Source: Branchiostoma floridae
Lineage: Eukaryota > Chordata > Leptocardii > Amphioxiformes > Branchiostomatidae
Direction of reading: 5' to 3'
Length of the DNA stretch: 64,000 nt
Assembly (NCBI RefSeq): GCF_000003815.2
Contig: NC_049989.1
Location: 3,815,960-3,879,959, forward strand
The number at the start of each line of letters is the position of its first letter. Positions within the stretch are counted from its first letter, which is position 1. Of this stretch, positions 36,513 to 51,400 are shown piece by piece. The notes beneath the pieces were generated by a model, which was not told the origin of the DNA, searched no databases, and saw nothing but the letters and a program-made list of their open reading frames with translations. The position numbers and the translations under genes were made by a program.

Positions 36513-39460
36513 CACTAAAGCTTTGGACTATTTCACTTTGACTTTATTCAGGTTGAGACAAGTACAACACATTGTGAACTGATTCGTTTTGATCACCAAA
36601 TAGTACCAAAGTACCAAAGATAACATTCAATTTTTGCTATTCATAATCAAAGTGTAGTCAGTGTTGAGAAATTTTACCCTACTTTGAAATTCATAGAATA
36701 GACAAAGTTAGGACAATTGGACCTGTATCGTCAAACTCATCATGTTCTATTCTATTGAGAGGTAGATTCCAAAGTTATCTGATAACTTACATTCCCTAAC
36801 AATATTGTACCCATGCCTTAAAGTATATCCCATTTAAAGACAATTCACAAATTTTCCTCGGGTCCTTTATGAGATTAAAGGACAAAGAATCTATAAAGGT
36901 AAGAAAGGAAAAGACTTAAGTGAAGTCTGAGACTATTTTTATTTTTCATAAGTGCATACACTCAAGAAGAAAATTGAGCGGTAAAATATTATCGCTCAGA
37001 TGGAAAAGATCAGAGATGCATCGTAATTTTAAAAGTACAGTAATTGTAACACAGTTTACCAGGCAGCTATACCATAGTTCATTTTACCAGTCAGCTGAGA
37101 ACTTGAGAATACGACATTTTAGCAAGTCAAGATATAGCTGAATTTTTACATGTTTATGGCAACTGTGATAGGTTTCGTTTAGCCTTTTGCTGGTAAGACT
37201 TAACATTTTTCATGAGCTGATGCTATCACACTAGTAACTGTTGGAGTTAGGATCGTTAGGAATGATATGAGATCACTCTTAGGACCAATAACATCTTGTC
37301 TATAGACAGGAGTCAATGCCAAACATTATCCAAGGCCAGGGACCACCAAAAATTGGTAACGTTGGCCAGGTGGTCTTGATGTAAAGGTAGTATGTTGTAG
37401 TATCGTGGTTGGAACTAAGGATACGTGTAGGTTTTGGGCCAAGCTTATTTTAGAATTTCTTCATCATTATAAGATGATATGGGACTTTACAACTTATACA
37501 CGTAGTACATAAATTGGTTTGGGATATACGGAAAACCATGTGCAAATAGTTTACTCTCAACTATTGTTTTGACAATCTAACAATTTGTGGTCGTTATTCA
37601 TACACTTTTGATGTCAAGCAAGAATCAATGTCACCTCAGATTTAGTTGGTAAGGAATATTTTTGTTATAGAATAATGCGGTGTGTATATATTTGTGATGA
37701 AGATTTTATGTTTGTTGAAAATCTGATATTCTCCATTTCTTTGTTAACAACAATTTACCAACTCTGCCCAGTCAACTTGGCCGACCAGAGTGCTGGGCCG
37801 AGCTGGTCTGATGAGCCATGGGTCAACTTCGTGAAAGGGCCAAAGCGTCTGACATATAAAGTATTGTTAACGTTGATTTAACGAAATATGTGTCAGCCAC
37901 GTTCTCCGTTTAGAAGGAAAATGATTGCAAATTATTTCCCATTCCTCATGTCGTCCCTTATTATATATTTGAATTAAGCATTACTGACCCGTCCCATATA
38001 TATATCTTGATTTGATCGGGTCATTCATTGTAATAAATGACCGCAGAAAAATTAATTATTAGCGCCTTGTGTCACTTCTATGGCATCACGATGTCATAAC
38101 CGTTATAGGATTGGGACTTCTGATTGGTCAATGTCGTCTTGCCATAAAATAATAAGTGCTTTAAGTAGAGGGAGTGGCACAATTTCAAGACATGACATTC
38201 CTAATTTCCAAGCGGTCTTAAAAAAAATAACAATTCAGAAAAAACGTACAAAACACCAAATACGCTCAAACATACCCAGCTGCTTGGAGATTAGACCATT
38301 TTCACTTTCACGGAAGGGCAAAGGGGCATCCGTTCTTTCTCGGAACCTTCCTGCTCATAGTCACGGTACGCAATTGACATTTTTGAGTAAACAACTTGAC
38401 CCTCGCGCGGCCACCTGTACCAGTACGTTCACAGGGACATATGGCGCTCTGTTTTGAGTGGTGCTTTGTCTCTGATCGTTAACTTACTAGTCCACTCACG
38501 GTGTTCTGTACTTGGAGAACTGCCCCCAGCTAAGGAAGATATCTGATAGTAGAGGCTCTCGAGTGAGTCTTGTTACGCTTTCTGAAGCCGAACCTTAAGC
38601 CACTTCCTGGTCGGTACTGGATTTGAAAATCTCGAAGACTGAGGTGAGTATTAAAGTCTCTTATATATAAAGTTTGTGTTTTCTCACTGGAATATGTTAT
38701 TGACGTGTGAGTGTAGCTAGATCTTAGCTAGTGGTAGTCGTATATCAAATTACCCGAAAACAATCTACAACAGCTCAGGGTCAAAAGCGCCCTTTGTTTT
38801 CTTCGCCCATCGATTTCGTCCGGAAATTGGTGGGGAGAGGGACTTTTAATTGCTTTCACCTTAATACAGACTTTCTAGGCGGAGTTAGAATCTTATACGA
38901 GGAAACGGGTTTTTCTCAATGTTACTAACAATTTAACGATCTCGATACGTTTTAGTTGGCAGCAGAAGTCTCAGAATACATAAGGGTAACCCCTTTGACC
39001 CCGTACAGGACTCAGACTCGCTGCACATTTTCTATTCAGGCGTGTAGATTCACAGTTCATTTCGTTTCTTCGTCTCCCCTTGGGGCCTGGCTAGCCGTGT
39101 TGGCTATTAGAATGTGTATATGTTGCTCGTAGATCAGGTCAAATACATGATATTGCAAGCAGGAGACGGACTCCAAGAGCTTCCTAGGATATGTATTCAA
39201 GGTTGTCTCACTGTAAGAAACCACCTGTTGTACGAAATCCGAGTTCTCCCCTTGTAACACCTGCTAGCATTACTAATTTACTTGGAGTTGTCAGACGTTG
39301 CAGCGGCCATACAGACTGACAGACAACCATTTCCTGTGGAGCAGTTTCCTTGAATGTTTTTTGACTTGCGTGTATTTCAGAAGCACCATGAAGTGAGCAT
39401 GCCAGCGACCGTGAAAACATCTCAGAAGAGTCAACAAAACACATTCCTGTGAAAACAGAA
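36513..39460. other. Intergenic region between the SLC5 and TRPA genes
   Basis: No coding exon was recognised. A good donor (GACTGAG before GTGAGTATT, GT at 38644) and an acceptor (TGTATTTCAG ending 39380) could bound a 5' UTR intron of the downstream gene. The nearest AATAAA to the SLC5 stop is distant (about 38034), and ATTAAA occurs near 36872. Neither end was proven. Confidence 0.4.
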
Positions 39461-42400
39461 ATGGCGAACCTGGTACGTATGGTTTTCCTTCAAGATTGAA
39501 GAAAAATAGGGGCTGGAAGTCTATGAGACGGGAAACGATCTAGAAATATACATTGTATTCAGAGTTTGACGACATGCCTGGGACGTCAGAAATCTGATTT
39601 TTGGACTGTCTTGTTTTAGTAAACAAACATTAGTAAGCTGATGTGTATGCAGAAGGGGTATACTATACTTGTATTAAAGCTCTGAAGCTAAACCCCTCAG
39701 GCACTTCCTGATCGTTGCATTGTGTGGAAGTCAGGACTGTCTGAACAGAGGTCAGAGTGCCCACACAAGAAGCCACTTGTTTTGTATGCCGGAGGGGTAA
39801 CGCGTTATGAATAGCGGCAAGTTAGTCTCTAAAGCCACGATGCCATTGCTGTTTCTTCATGGTCGGACGAGCGTGCCATGTTTAACTTCATCATACCCTC
39901 ACGTACAGCGCTATTCAGGCTGTTGTTTGTTTGTAAATACCAAGGAGGTTAAAGTATCCTATTCTAACCTCCTTAAAAAATAAATACTAGATACTGAATA
40001 AACCACCTATCATCATAATCATGATGTCCTTTGAACGACTTAACTCTTTTCTCTGTTGATTTTACTAGGTTGAGTGTTAGACTCTATATCACGTAAGGAG
40101 TGACATTTGCTACTCTATTACTTTACACTGTTATTTATTAGGTACTTGAGGATTGAGGATACATGTATGCCAAATATCAACAGTGTTTTGAGATATGAAT
40201 GTTGTCAGTGTCTTCAAAAGATCTAGAAGAGTGTATACGTATTTGAAATAAGAGCCTAATACCTCCTGTAGGGAGTAAATAAAACGAAAAAGGGTACACA
40301 AAATGTTCCCTGACATCTCCTTGCGCAGAATGTCCGCTGAATACGGAAGTAACTTAATGTTAAATGTGGTATTTTCGTTTCCTGAATATATTCTAGATGT
40401 CATTCCGAATGTCGTCTCTTACGGACGACCCAGATCCAACACGCGCGGTTCCCGCCTGTACGGCGATGGTAGCAGCTATACGGAACCGGGATCGGACGGG
40501 ACTCAGGGAAAAGTTACGAGACAATAACGTTCACCACTTTCGTACTGTCGCCGGCGACACCTTACTACACCTGGCCGTCAGGACAGGTGACGTCGACATA
40601 GTACAGGTGAGCTCTGTTCATCATCATATCGTTCCGTGCCAGTACTGCAGCCAGGCCACGGCCTTCTCGTTAGCTTAGATGATCTAGCAGGTCCTGGTTG
40701 GAGATGTTGGGGCCTAATACGCAGTCCTGTGTAATGTGTCACATAGTTTGGGTAGGGTGACCAAAGAGGACAAAAGTTGAAAACTAAAAGACAAAAAATA
40801 GCTCAGTTATATCTGTATGACGTAACGTGTAAACTGTTTCACGACGTTCAACATCACTTTTGAAGAAATAGGAAAATTCACAAATCAGAACCGACCTCAT
40901 TCTGAAAATATTTGCCACAAAGCTGTGAGAAACGTCACGAATGGCATAACCAAGGAAATTAGAAAGGCATAACCTTGTGCTGAGTGATGCTTAGTGTAGC
41001 CTGGTATCCAAACCCCAGCCCGATCTCAAGTATCTATCGTGCAGGGGTCTGGCAGGATGGCATAAGCCGGCTTTTCAATTTTGCCCCTTATAGTGGGCAA
41101 AAAACTCCAATAGAACAGCACAGGATCAGCAGGAGGTAATTACACCCCTACCATGATTGGTTTAAGACCCCCAACTGTATTTTTTGAATCCATAAAAGTG
41201 ACCACTAAGTCCCTGATTCGCTGTGATAGCCTGCTGACCAACTGTGGTGTGTTGTAGCTGGCTACCTGTGGTGAGAGTGGTCATCATCAATCCTAGGTTC
41301 TCCTCCCTCTGATCAAGGGCCTTCGAGAACCTTTCTACAAGCATCCTGCCATACCCCAACACGAAAGATATTTGAGGTTGGGGTATGGTATCCAGGCTAT
41401 GCTTAGTGCCGCGAGCCAAGGAACCAACAACGTCCCATTTAGGCTGACAGTTTTGGAAGCTGGCCAAAAACCTTGCGGCTCTTCCGCACCCTGCCAGGCA
41501 GGTATGCGTTGCCGCAGAATACAGATAACTCAGGGCACATTTGTCAACCTTCCCGATGACAAATGGTGCCATTGACTTTAAGATTCACTTTCCATGCTGG
41601 ACATGTTTGTCGTTACTGTCGACTACAGCTGTATGTGTAGTTCTTATTCCGGAGGACTTCATTTCCGTGCCTGACTGTGTGCTCAGGTGGCGTTACGACT
41701 TTTAACAATCTTTGAATCGATTGTTATGATATTTGACACGCTGGTATATCTTAGGAAGACGAAGGGGTATGACCTAGGTATGGGACTCCACCCGGCCAAC
41801 TTTGGTACTGCAGTAGAACTTCCGGTTCTTGCATCTTTTGCCCTAGACATGTTTGACACTGTTTCCACCAAGGAGTGGGCCTTCTACATGTAGATTGTTC
41901 ACCGTTTCAGCTTAATTGTAATAAAAAAGGTAATAAACTTGTATGGTATTTTTTGTGGCGCAGATTCTTCTTGACGTTGGACATATGGACGTGAACGTCC
42001 CCGGACAGGACCACAGGACAGCCCTTCACGTAGCCGTCAACAGTAATGACATAGACATGGTCGGCGTACTCGTAAGTAAAGACATAGCATACGCATTATG
42101 TAAATCTGAGAATAACGTTATATGCAGCTTCTTTCCTCTTTGATCTTCCCAGGAATATTGCGCTGTGATACAGTTACTTCTATATGGGCATTTGCTGTAT
42201 AAGCTAAAACAGTGCTGAGCTAGTATGATCATAAGATCACTGTTTTGTACAATCGTACAAAACAGTGGCATTACTACCAACAACCATCAATAGACTTGCT
42301 AAATGTATTATGGATAAACTAAATTTACCTACCAACACCAAAATTGATTGGGACTTACCCCAAATTTTCAGTCGACTCCGTCAGCCTTGTTCATCCCGTG

Positions 42401-45400
42401 TTACCTGTTTGTGTTCTAGCTCGACAACAACGCTGATATCGACCTCCAGGATAACTACGCCATGTCACCTCTGACCCTGGCAGCGTCTCGTCCCCAGTGT
42501 TCATCAGAACTCTTCAAGCACATGTTGAGGAAGAGTGACCGCGTGACGTGGTGTGTACTCGGATTATGTTGTGCCATTCGGGATATATTGTTCACCAGCT
42601 ACCTTCTGGATTGATTTCTGAATCTCAGTGCTAACAGATCTATTGTCAACTGTTGTTTTTCAATCTATCGTTTACCTGTATTTCAGCGATCGGAGGAAAG
42701 GACCTTGTGTGCCTGGTTCCACCTCAGACGTGAGATGCCTTTTTTTTATTTGCTTGTTTATTTGTCTGTTATAAAGTAAGGCTAAACAAGGCTTCCTCCA
42801 ATGACCCATAGATAGACACTTAAACTATTCTACCAGCTCTAGGTTTGGTACGAAGTCCCTATTCATCAGGCGTATGTCGCATATCTATGACAAGGCAAAA
42901 AGAAGAAAAGATTTTTTCGTTCGTGTTTTCCATAGCACATTGAATTCTACCAGTTTATATAATATCATATATTATAGAATAATCTCTAATATATCATAGT
43001 GTTTCGAGAAATTAACCTGGGTCAGGGTCATTCAACTCAAATAACATGTATCTATGTCAAGAAAGTGCTTTCGTTTGTGTTTGATTTTTTTATTTCATCT
43101 ATTTTGCACAATCTTTAAAAAGATAACATAAAACAAATTGACGGATGAAAGTACATGCCGGGGGGAAGAAAAAAGCCTCGTGGCTTATACATAGTCTTCC
43201 TCCAAAGTAACAAATAATGATACAATTTAACAACTCATAAGCTGAATAAAGATTGGATAGATGTGTGAAAATTATGCATTAGACAATAATGTAACCAAAA
43301 GAATTATATCAATTAACAACATTAACATACAATGTAACAACAGATCTCCAAGAAACTGAGTGTCAAGTTCAGCGACAAGTTCCAGTCGACGCCGATGATG
43401 TTGGTGGCCCGTGTCGGGGGGCACGACTCTGTGGTGAAGCTGTCTCTACTGCTGGAGCACGGTGCCGAGATCACCATGAGAGACCGCGACGGTAGAAACG
43501 TGCTGCACCATGCCGTGGAGCAGAGCGAATCGCTGGAAGTTGTCAACAGGCTTCTGGAGGTAAAGACTGTGATTTATAATCTCTAAGCAGATCCTACTGT
43601 AGAATAAGATAGTATCAAAAGCTGGCAGGGGAGTGAAGCCGCCTAGGAGTGTGTATGCGACCAGAGGTGCCCGTTTGACTCTCTTTGGCCGGATATACTT
43701 CTCTGCCAGCTTTGATACTATCTTATGGCGCCGTAGGATCTGTTTGGAAATTATGTCTTTTATACGTGTTTCTTTCCAATAGATCTATGAATGATGACAA
43801 GGAAGATGAAAAATCTTTTTGACATTTACAGGTTTCATCATAATCTACTGGTGTCTGCATCTCCCATGGTAGAAAACCATACTGTTTTCGTCGAAATCCT
43901 TGGCCGCCGTCATTTTAAATGTTGACGGAAGCCGGCAAAATCTTGTTTCTGCTTGTATCTAGGTTTCTGATGAAATACTGAAAATTAGAATACAGATACA
44001 AATGTGATTATTGCTGACAGGGCATCCTAGTATTTTGTTTACTCCATGTGGTGCCTGGACAGCTCAAATACATCGTTCTTGTGTTTCTTTAAATTTTATG
44101 ATGATTATCGTTAAGAAATCAAAACTGTCAACTTTGTCCCGGCAGGACCCAAGATCTGGACGTCTCATCAATGCTGGAGACACAAACGGCAGCCTTCCCC
44201 TGCACTATGCAGCAAAGTCTGGCTTCATTGAGGTAAGACGGTAGATGGTCTTCGTTGTATTGCATGCAGCTAGCTAATTAGTGAGACCTCGTTAAGCAGT
44301 TTGTGCGTTGTTTACTGCAACTTAGTCAAGGTTGCCACAATAAAGCAACTGTCATCTGTGTCCATCATGTTCTATTACAGTAGAAACCGCTTATTTGGAA
44401 AGCCTACTTGTATTTCCCAGCACAATTTACCCGATTATTGGGCTTTTTCGATTATGAGGTATTGCTGTATCTATATTGATTCTGTGCTGTTCTAGAGTCT
44501 GAAGTGCCTTCTTGAAGCCGGAGCTAACAGGAAAGAAACCAACGACGATGATCAGACCGCCTTACACATGGCCTCCAGGTAACAACATTATGATCTCCAA
44601 GCAGATCCTACAATATGGCATAAGATAGTACCAAACTGGCCAAGGAGTGTAGTCAGCCAAAAGGTGACCATTTGCCCCAGTAGCGAAACACACTCCTAAG
44701 CTGGCTTCACTCCTCTGTCAGATTTGGATACTATCTTATGCTGCCGTAGGATCTGCTTGGAGATTAACAACGTTATATCTCTTCCGTCTGCACGACTAAA
44801 CCTTAAGTGTACATGGTTTCGTCTTTTTTGGTCGTTTACAAAACATCTGTTTTTGATCCAGTTACGTAATATCTTGGCCTTAATCAAGCGTAGAACATCA
44901 AATGATAAATGCACTCAGGTAAACTGGCACACGTGTAATCAAGAATCAATATATAATCGGAAATATACATAGCCATCATACAATCATGAAGAATATATTT
45001 GCAGCGTGTAACGTTATACATGATTATCTGACTATAGCTAGAATTTGACGTAAACAATTATAGGTATCATTACCTTGTGCCTCCTCGTCAAATATTTGCC
45101 TGCTACCTAATATACTTATGTGGAGAACATTGTTAATAGTATGCGCAACGCTATTTGTGTCTGTAGACTAAAGCAACACTTTTGGTACGTCTGTAGGTAT
45201 GGCCATCTGAATGTGGCGGAGGTTTTACTGATGGTGGACGATGCACAGGACCGTAAGATGCTGGTGAGGGCGGAGGATAGACTGGGACGTCAGGCTCTTC
45301 ACGAGGCAGCTTCACACGGGCACCACGGCATCGTGCGTCTCCTGCTCCACAACCAAGCACCCATCACCGAGTATGTAGAAAAATCGACGACGAAATAATC

Positions 45401-48400
45401 GTTGAACTTTTGTTTGATTGTTTCTTATAATCAGTTAACTTTAGGCATAGCACGCCTAATACTGTACAGTAACTAACAACTGCACAATGCTTGATATACT
45501 AGCACCTACCTACATGAACGTAATTTGTTCAAACACGGGGTTTTCTAGCCTGGGTGCCATCCTCTGAAGCAACCGCTGGCTAGTTTTTCGCCGTTAGTAA
45601 CGGAAAAGATTGAGCCAGCGATTACTGCGGAATATGGCACCCAGACTAGGGACCTCCAGCCTTTCGTCCCCTCTTAGAGGATATCGCTAAACAAGGATAG
45701 GCACGCCTTTTCAAGTACAAAGTGCCTTTCCCAAGTGCTTTTTCCTTGCTAACGTCAGCGACCCTAACCACGAGCCCACCTTGCACCTTGTTCAGGACCA
45801 CGGACGGCTCCAGCCCGCTGCACCTGGCCGTGCAGTGCGGGGATCTGAAGACGGTGATGGCGCTGCTCGAAGTTCACCGGGAGTCCCTTCATTGGACCGA
45901 TATCAACGGGGTAAAACCGCATATATATACGTATCTGCACAATACGGTGTTACATTATGCATTGCAGCCTAATATGTCATCGTATGCTATCTTATTACCT
46001 CCATGAACGGATGTATTGCTTTCGGTGTTTCTGTCATGATCAGCGTGTGTGTGTGTACCTGTGTTTCCGTGTATTTTTCATATGCCTGTCACATTCGCTG
46101 TATAGTGACAGGAAGTTAAGTCAGAGTTGTCGGGATTAGTAATTCATCAACTGTGTATGTCAAGTGACAGTCAGACATTCCAAAATCCAGATCATGAGTC
46201 AATGAAAGAGACTACTACTTGACGGGGAGACATTGTTTTTCGTCTCTTTGTCTGTTTTTGGTGTTTTGAAGTTACATAGTTTCCATATGTTGTCACGTTT
46301 ACTGTGAAGTGACAGGAAGTCATCAATGCGCGCATGGCATATTCTCCAAGCAGAGGTTGGATCGCGGAGATAGTAGTCGTCGGGATTTTCAAAGGATCAC
46401 TTCCCTCCGATTCTTCAACCTCGGCTTCGAGAAACTCTTATTTCACGGAGGTATGAGATCTTCGAACTCTTGTTTCCTTATGCCAGGACACACCCTTACA
46501 CGTGGCTGCACGAAGGAACCACGCCCACCTCATCGACGCCCTGCTGTACGAAGGCAACCTTCCTGAAGAAGGCGCCGCCATGAAGGGGAACAGCAAACGT
46601 CAGAATGCCCTGGACGTGGCCATCGAGGCAGAGGCGCAGGAGGCTGCCATAGCCATGGCCAAGCACAAACTGTACGTCTTCAGGTTAAATGTAGACTTAG
46701 TCTTTTATTTTAAACTGATGGCAACCCTACAAAATAAATTGTTACGCCAATTGTTTTGAAAATATTCGACGCTTAGAATTTTATTGGGTACCGTTAACAC
46801 ATTATATTGTATCTTTTCAAACATCTAATTTATGTACATGTGATCATGTTATTAAATCATGATAATTGCCACTATGTCCTTTTTTTCTTTATGTGACTTC
46901 CTTTCAAATTTGATGACGACAGACAATAGTCACATTTCAAGGATGGGGTAGTACACATATGGGTAACTTATTTTCCAGTGAGCATTTCATTTAATGAATA
47001 CTGATCCAAAGACATATTTGGTTTTCTCATTGTCCTTACGAAACTCATCCCTCCAGGTGGCGCAAGGTTCTGAAACACCCGGACGACTCTAGCCACTCCA
47101 GCAAATTACCCCAGCTCTACAACATTGTCAAAACTATTCCTGACGCGGCGGTGGTAATAGCACTTTTATCATTCCTCTGCTTTTACGTATGGAGAAATAT
47201 TGACTAAACAATATATGTCTAGAAATGTATACATAGGGTATGAAATCTTCAAGACTTTGACAGGACTTTCTCGTGAACTATTTTGGTTTGTCGTCAGCGT
47301 TTTTTTTTCACTTTCCCTTGCTTTTGTGATTTTGCATTTGTGCAGAACATCCTTGAGGCTGATTTTCACCAAATTGAGAGATTAAGCATGAAAGTTCCTC
47401 CGAACCAGTGAATCACATTACGGACAAATTAACAGTTCGTCATTTAAGTGAAAAAAATAAGTCACCGGAATTTTCGACAGAATCGCTTAGTCCTCTTCAG
47501 CTATCTGGCCCACTCGTCCTTGACACGTGACGTCGTGCACGCGTGACGTCAGCAATGGGTCAAAGGTTGTTGGAAGTCGATATCGCCTATATTGCCCCCA
47601 TCCCGGTTGAGAGCAGGTCAGTACGCCCTGACAAAGATGGAATGTTTTACCCCTCTCACAAAGTTCAGTATCCAGAATACGAGAGACGTTCATTGTTTCA
47701 TTCGTTTGCACAAAACAGATCGAGAGGAGCAACAGATAACTAGATAGAACACTAAGATTACCTTTGACTTTGTGCAAACTTCTTCAGGAGTTCATGGACA
47801 GGATGGTTGACAAGGAGGGAGAGGTGGTTAATCCGTATGACGTCACGGATAAGAGGAAGGTGCGATTAACCGCTTCAAGTAGCATGTAGGTGTTTTTGTT
47901 GGTATCGTGTAAGTAAAAGTTATTATAAGGATGTCAGCTTTAAACAACTTAAGGAATTACACCAAAGACATCATTTTTTTCGTACCCGACACAGAAAATG
48001 GCGACCATGATTAATGAATAACTACTACTTGAACATTAAATGAGGTTGTTATATGTGCAATCATTGATATTGTACCCTTTTTTCCTTTTCACCAGGCATG
48101 GAAATATGACTTCAGTTATCTTAATTCAAGGGATCCTCATCGTTCACCACTGAAGGTTAGAAAATAACATCTCGAAAATACCAATAACTTCACGTTTGAA
48201 AGGGAGAATCCAAAGAGGTTTGGGGTGATAATGCTGTAGTTGTCTCTATTATTGTTGGTTCTTTAGATGCTATACAAACAAGAATGTGTAATGCCTGAAC
48301 ATTTTTTTTCCATGTTAGCAGACGTACTGGTGTAATACTTGATCTGCATCTGAAAGTAAGATAAAATTCTCTTTTGGTGGATTAGAAAAATGTATTCTCC

Positions 48401-51400
48401 ATGTTGTTGTTTTCAGGCAATCATCGACCATGGTCGCTGGCAGTGCCTCCAGCACGGCTTGGTAGAGAAGATCATAGAGCGTAAATGGTAGGTCATCGTG
48501 GTAAAATAGACAAAAGCGTGAAATCATATGTAATTCATATTACATGTAAAATGAATCATAACTGCAGGCGTCGATGAATTTGGGCATACTTTTTATGCTT
48601 GAAGTGATGTCAGGGTTCAATGATGTTTTGTCGATGATTATATCGCCTTGATGTTTTAAACTGACTCATTTGTGGTCCTATAACAGAATCTTTTTAGAAT
48701 ATCAAAGAGCTGAATCGAGCTCTTGAGTCTTGGTATGGCCATAAGTATCCAAACCACAACTCCACAGGCGTAAGGAAGGATAGCATATATCTATCTGCCG
48801 AAATATGATATCATACTAACTTCGACCAAACCGATATGATTTTATAAGTACGTGGTGGCTGTGCGTCAAACTGACACACTAGCTGAGAATGAGGCCCAAC
48901 ATAAAGACACGCGTATCGTCTTCCATTCCAGGAACATATACGGACTGAAGATCTTCCTGGCAGGACTTCTGCTGCACATCATCTACGTCCTACTGATCAC
49001 GAGCTGTACGTTGAGTGAGGATTCCCTGGTGAGAGGCTACATAGACTGGCGAAACCGATCACTAAACGGCACTCTCAACACGACCGAGACACACGGGATG
49101 TGCTGGGGAAACTTGGTAAATCACAAATCAGTATTTTCATCTCTGGAATAAAAAAAAGAAACAAACCATATCTCGTACGTAAACAAACCCCAATGTTCGT
49201 ATTGGCCAAGCCTGGGGTGCATGTCATGCCCTAACAAAGGTATGGAAGCCCCCCATTCAAAACACCACAAAGCTGAAAGTATTTAAAGCATGTGTAGAGA
49301 CTATTTTGCTTTATGCATGGTTCAGACTCATGGACACTTACTAGGTCTCTGTCCATGACACTGGATGGTAGCTACACACGTCTGCTTCGTTATGCTCTGA
49401 ATGTACCCTGGCAGAGTCACATCGGAAACAAAAAAACTGTATGGATGAGGATGAACTGATCTGAAACAAACCCCCAACTCGTCCACCGCAAAACATATTT
49501 GCCTATATAAGCACATGGATTTATTAGGGCCAATGGTGACTATTGTGTAATTAGTGTAGCCTAGGCCCGGGGATGCTATGTGACACTTGAGTATAATAAT
49601 TTGTCAAGAATTTTACAGAAAAAAACTTTAAATATGTCACAGAGGTATGAGATTTTCGATTCTTTTTTTTTTTCAGCTGCACTCATCCAACTGCGCCTTG
49701 CCGTACTTAGTCCTGGTTTTCTCCGTGCTAGCCATCGTCGCGGAAGCTTACAAAGTATTCTCTCGGGTAAGTTGCGCCATCTATTTATCATAGCTTCACC
49801 GTCTACAATTATAGTCACCGCATCGCCGTCGACAATGGATCTTAGAAAAATCCATTGACATTTTCGGTCTTTAATTAATATCATGCTACTTTCTACTGTT
49901 ATCTAAAGCATTGTAATGAAGGGCATACATTAAGATGATCAGTTCAAAACAGAATCTCTTGACTTTGTAATAATTGATAACCCGGAAGCCAGCCTTGTTA
50001 GCTTTGGTCCGCTCCCAAAGGTTGCTACTCGGCGTGGTGGCGACGTTCGGGAGCGGACCAAAGCTAACAATGCTGGATTCCAGGCTAGGTAATTGACTGA
50101 TGTGTCTACCTTTCCAGGGAATGCGCTATCGGTTGGTCTGGGACGTGCGCATGATGAATTGCACGCTGTACGTCAGTGCCTTCGTGTACGCTCTGAGTTT
50201 CCCCGTCCCCGCCATCCTGGGCGGTGACGAGTCGGCCCGGACAGTGGTGGGCGCCATCGCCGTGCTGTTCGGATGGCTCATCCTCGTCCTGTTTCTCAGG
50301 AGGTATGATAAGCTGGCTCACGGTTTGACTGCGCATGCGCAATGTGAGGCAGTGTAGGTAACATGTCAAAGCTGCCTGAAGGCCCCAGACAAAATATGTC
50401 TGGACATGGTATCAAGCATGGTCTAGATAAGAACTGCTTACAAGATGGGGGTCTTCACCTTTGACTGCGTGCGCATGCGTGATTCAAACCTTGAACCGGC
50501 TTATTTTTATAAACACACCAAGAAAATTAGATAAGAGTGTGCTCTTGTACTTATGACGATGTTCACATTCTAATGCACCTTTGAAATCAACTTTTATTCT
50601 AGCTGTAATTAAATCGTTTTTTTGTGTGTGTGCGGGGCTAAGCTGAGAAGGAAGCGCTTACCTAAATTCTGGACTGGAAACAATGATTACAGGATATTAT
50701 CAATGCTTGACATATACTTAGTTGTCAAATAGATTTTCTTCTTGATATCTGTTGACTTGTTTCACCCTAATGTGTTTGTTGTTGTTCCCAGGATCGCCAT
50801 CATCGGCCTGTACGTGTACATGATGAGCGCCATCTTTAAGACCTTGGTGAAGGTGCTGACCGTGTTCGTGCTGTACCTGATCGCCTTCAGCTTTGCCTTC
50901 CACCACCTCATGTTCAAGTCTAAGGTAAGAGCACCTCTTCAAATGCTTACAAGAATTATGTACCTTATTGTCGATATGGATGTGCGTGAAACTTTGAAAC
51001 TTTATTTCTCAATCAACTTTGCATCGTCCGTAGGGGCTGAATTGCACTGAAAAACACTCGTCATAACATTCAGCAAAACACTTTAATCATCATCATTGCA
51101 TTCAATAATTTAAGATAAAAGCAGTATAAACAATATTAAATATAAAATCTATTAACATCAGCAGTTAGATGAACAGAGAGCTTTTGGGGCTAGACTGTTC
51201 GTGGAATGAAAGACACCTTATAGTTTATTTTGTACGTACTTCACGTTTCAATTTGCGTTACAAACATCTGCCATTTGTTTTTTCTAACATTTCTTGATCA
51301 CCGTGTAGGTTGAGGGATTCAGCCACCCTTTGTTGACCTTCATGACAACTGTAGGAATGATGATTGGGGAACTCGAGCTGAACGATTCCTTCATCTCCAG

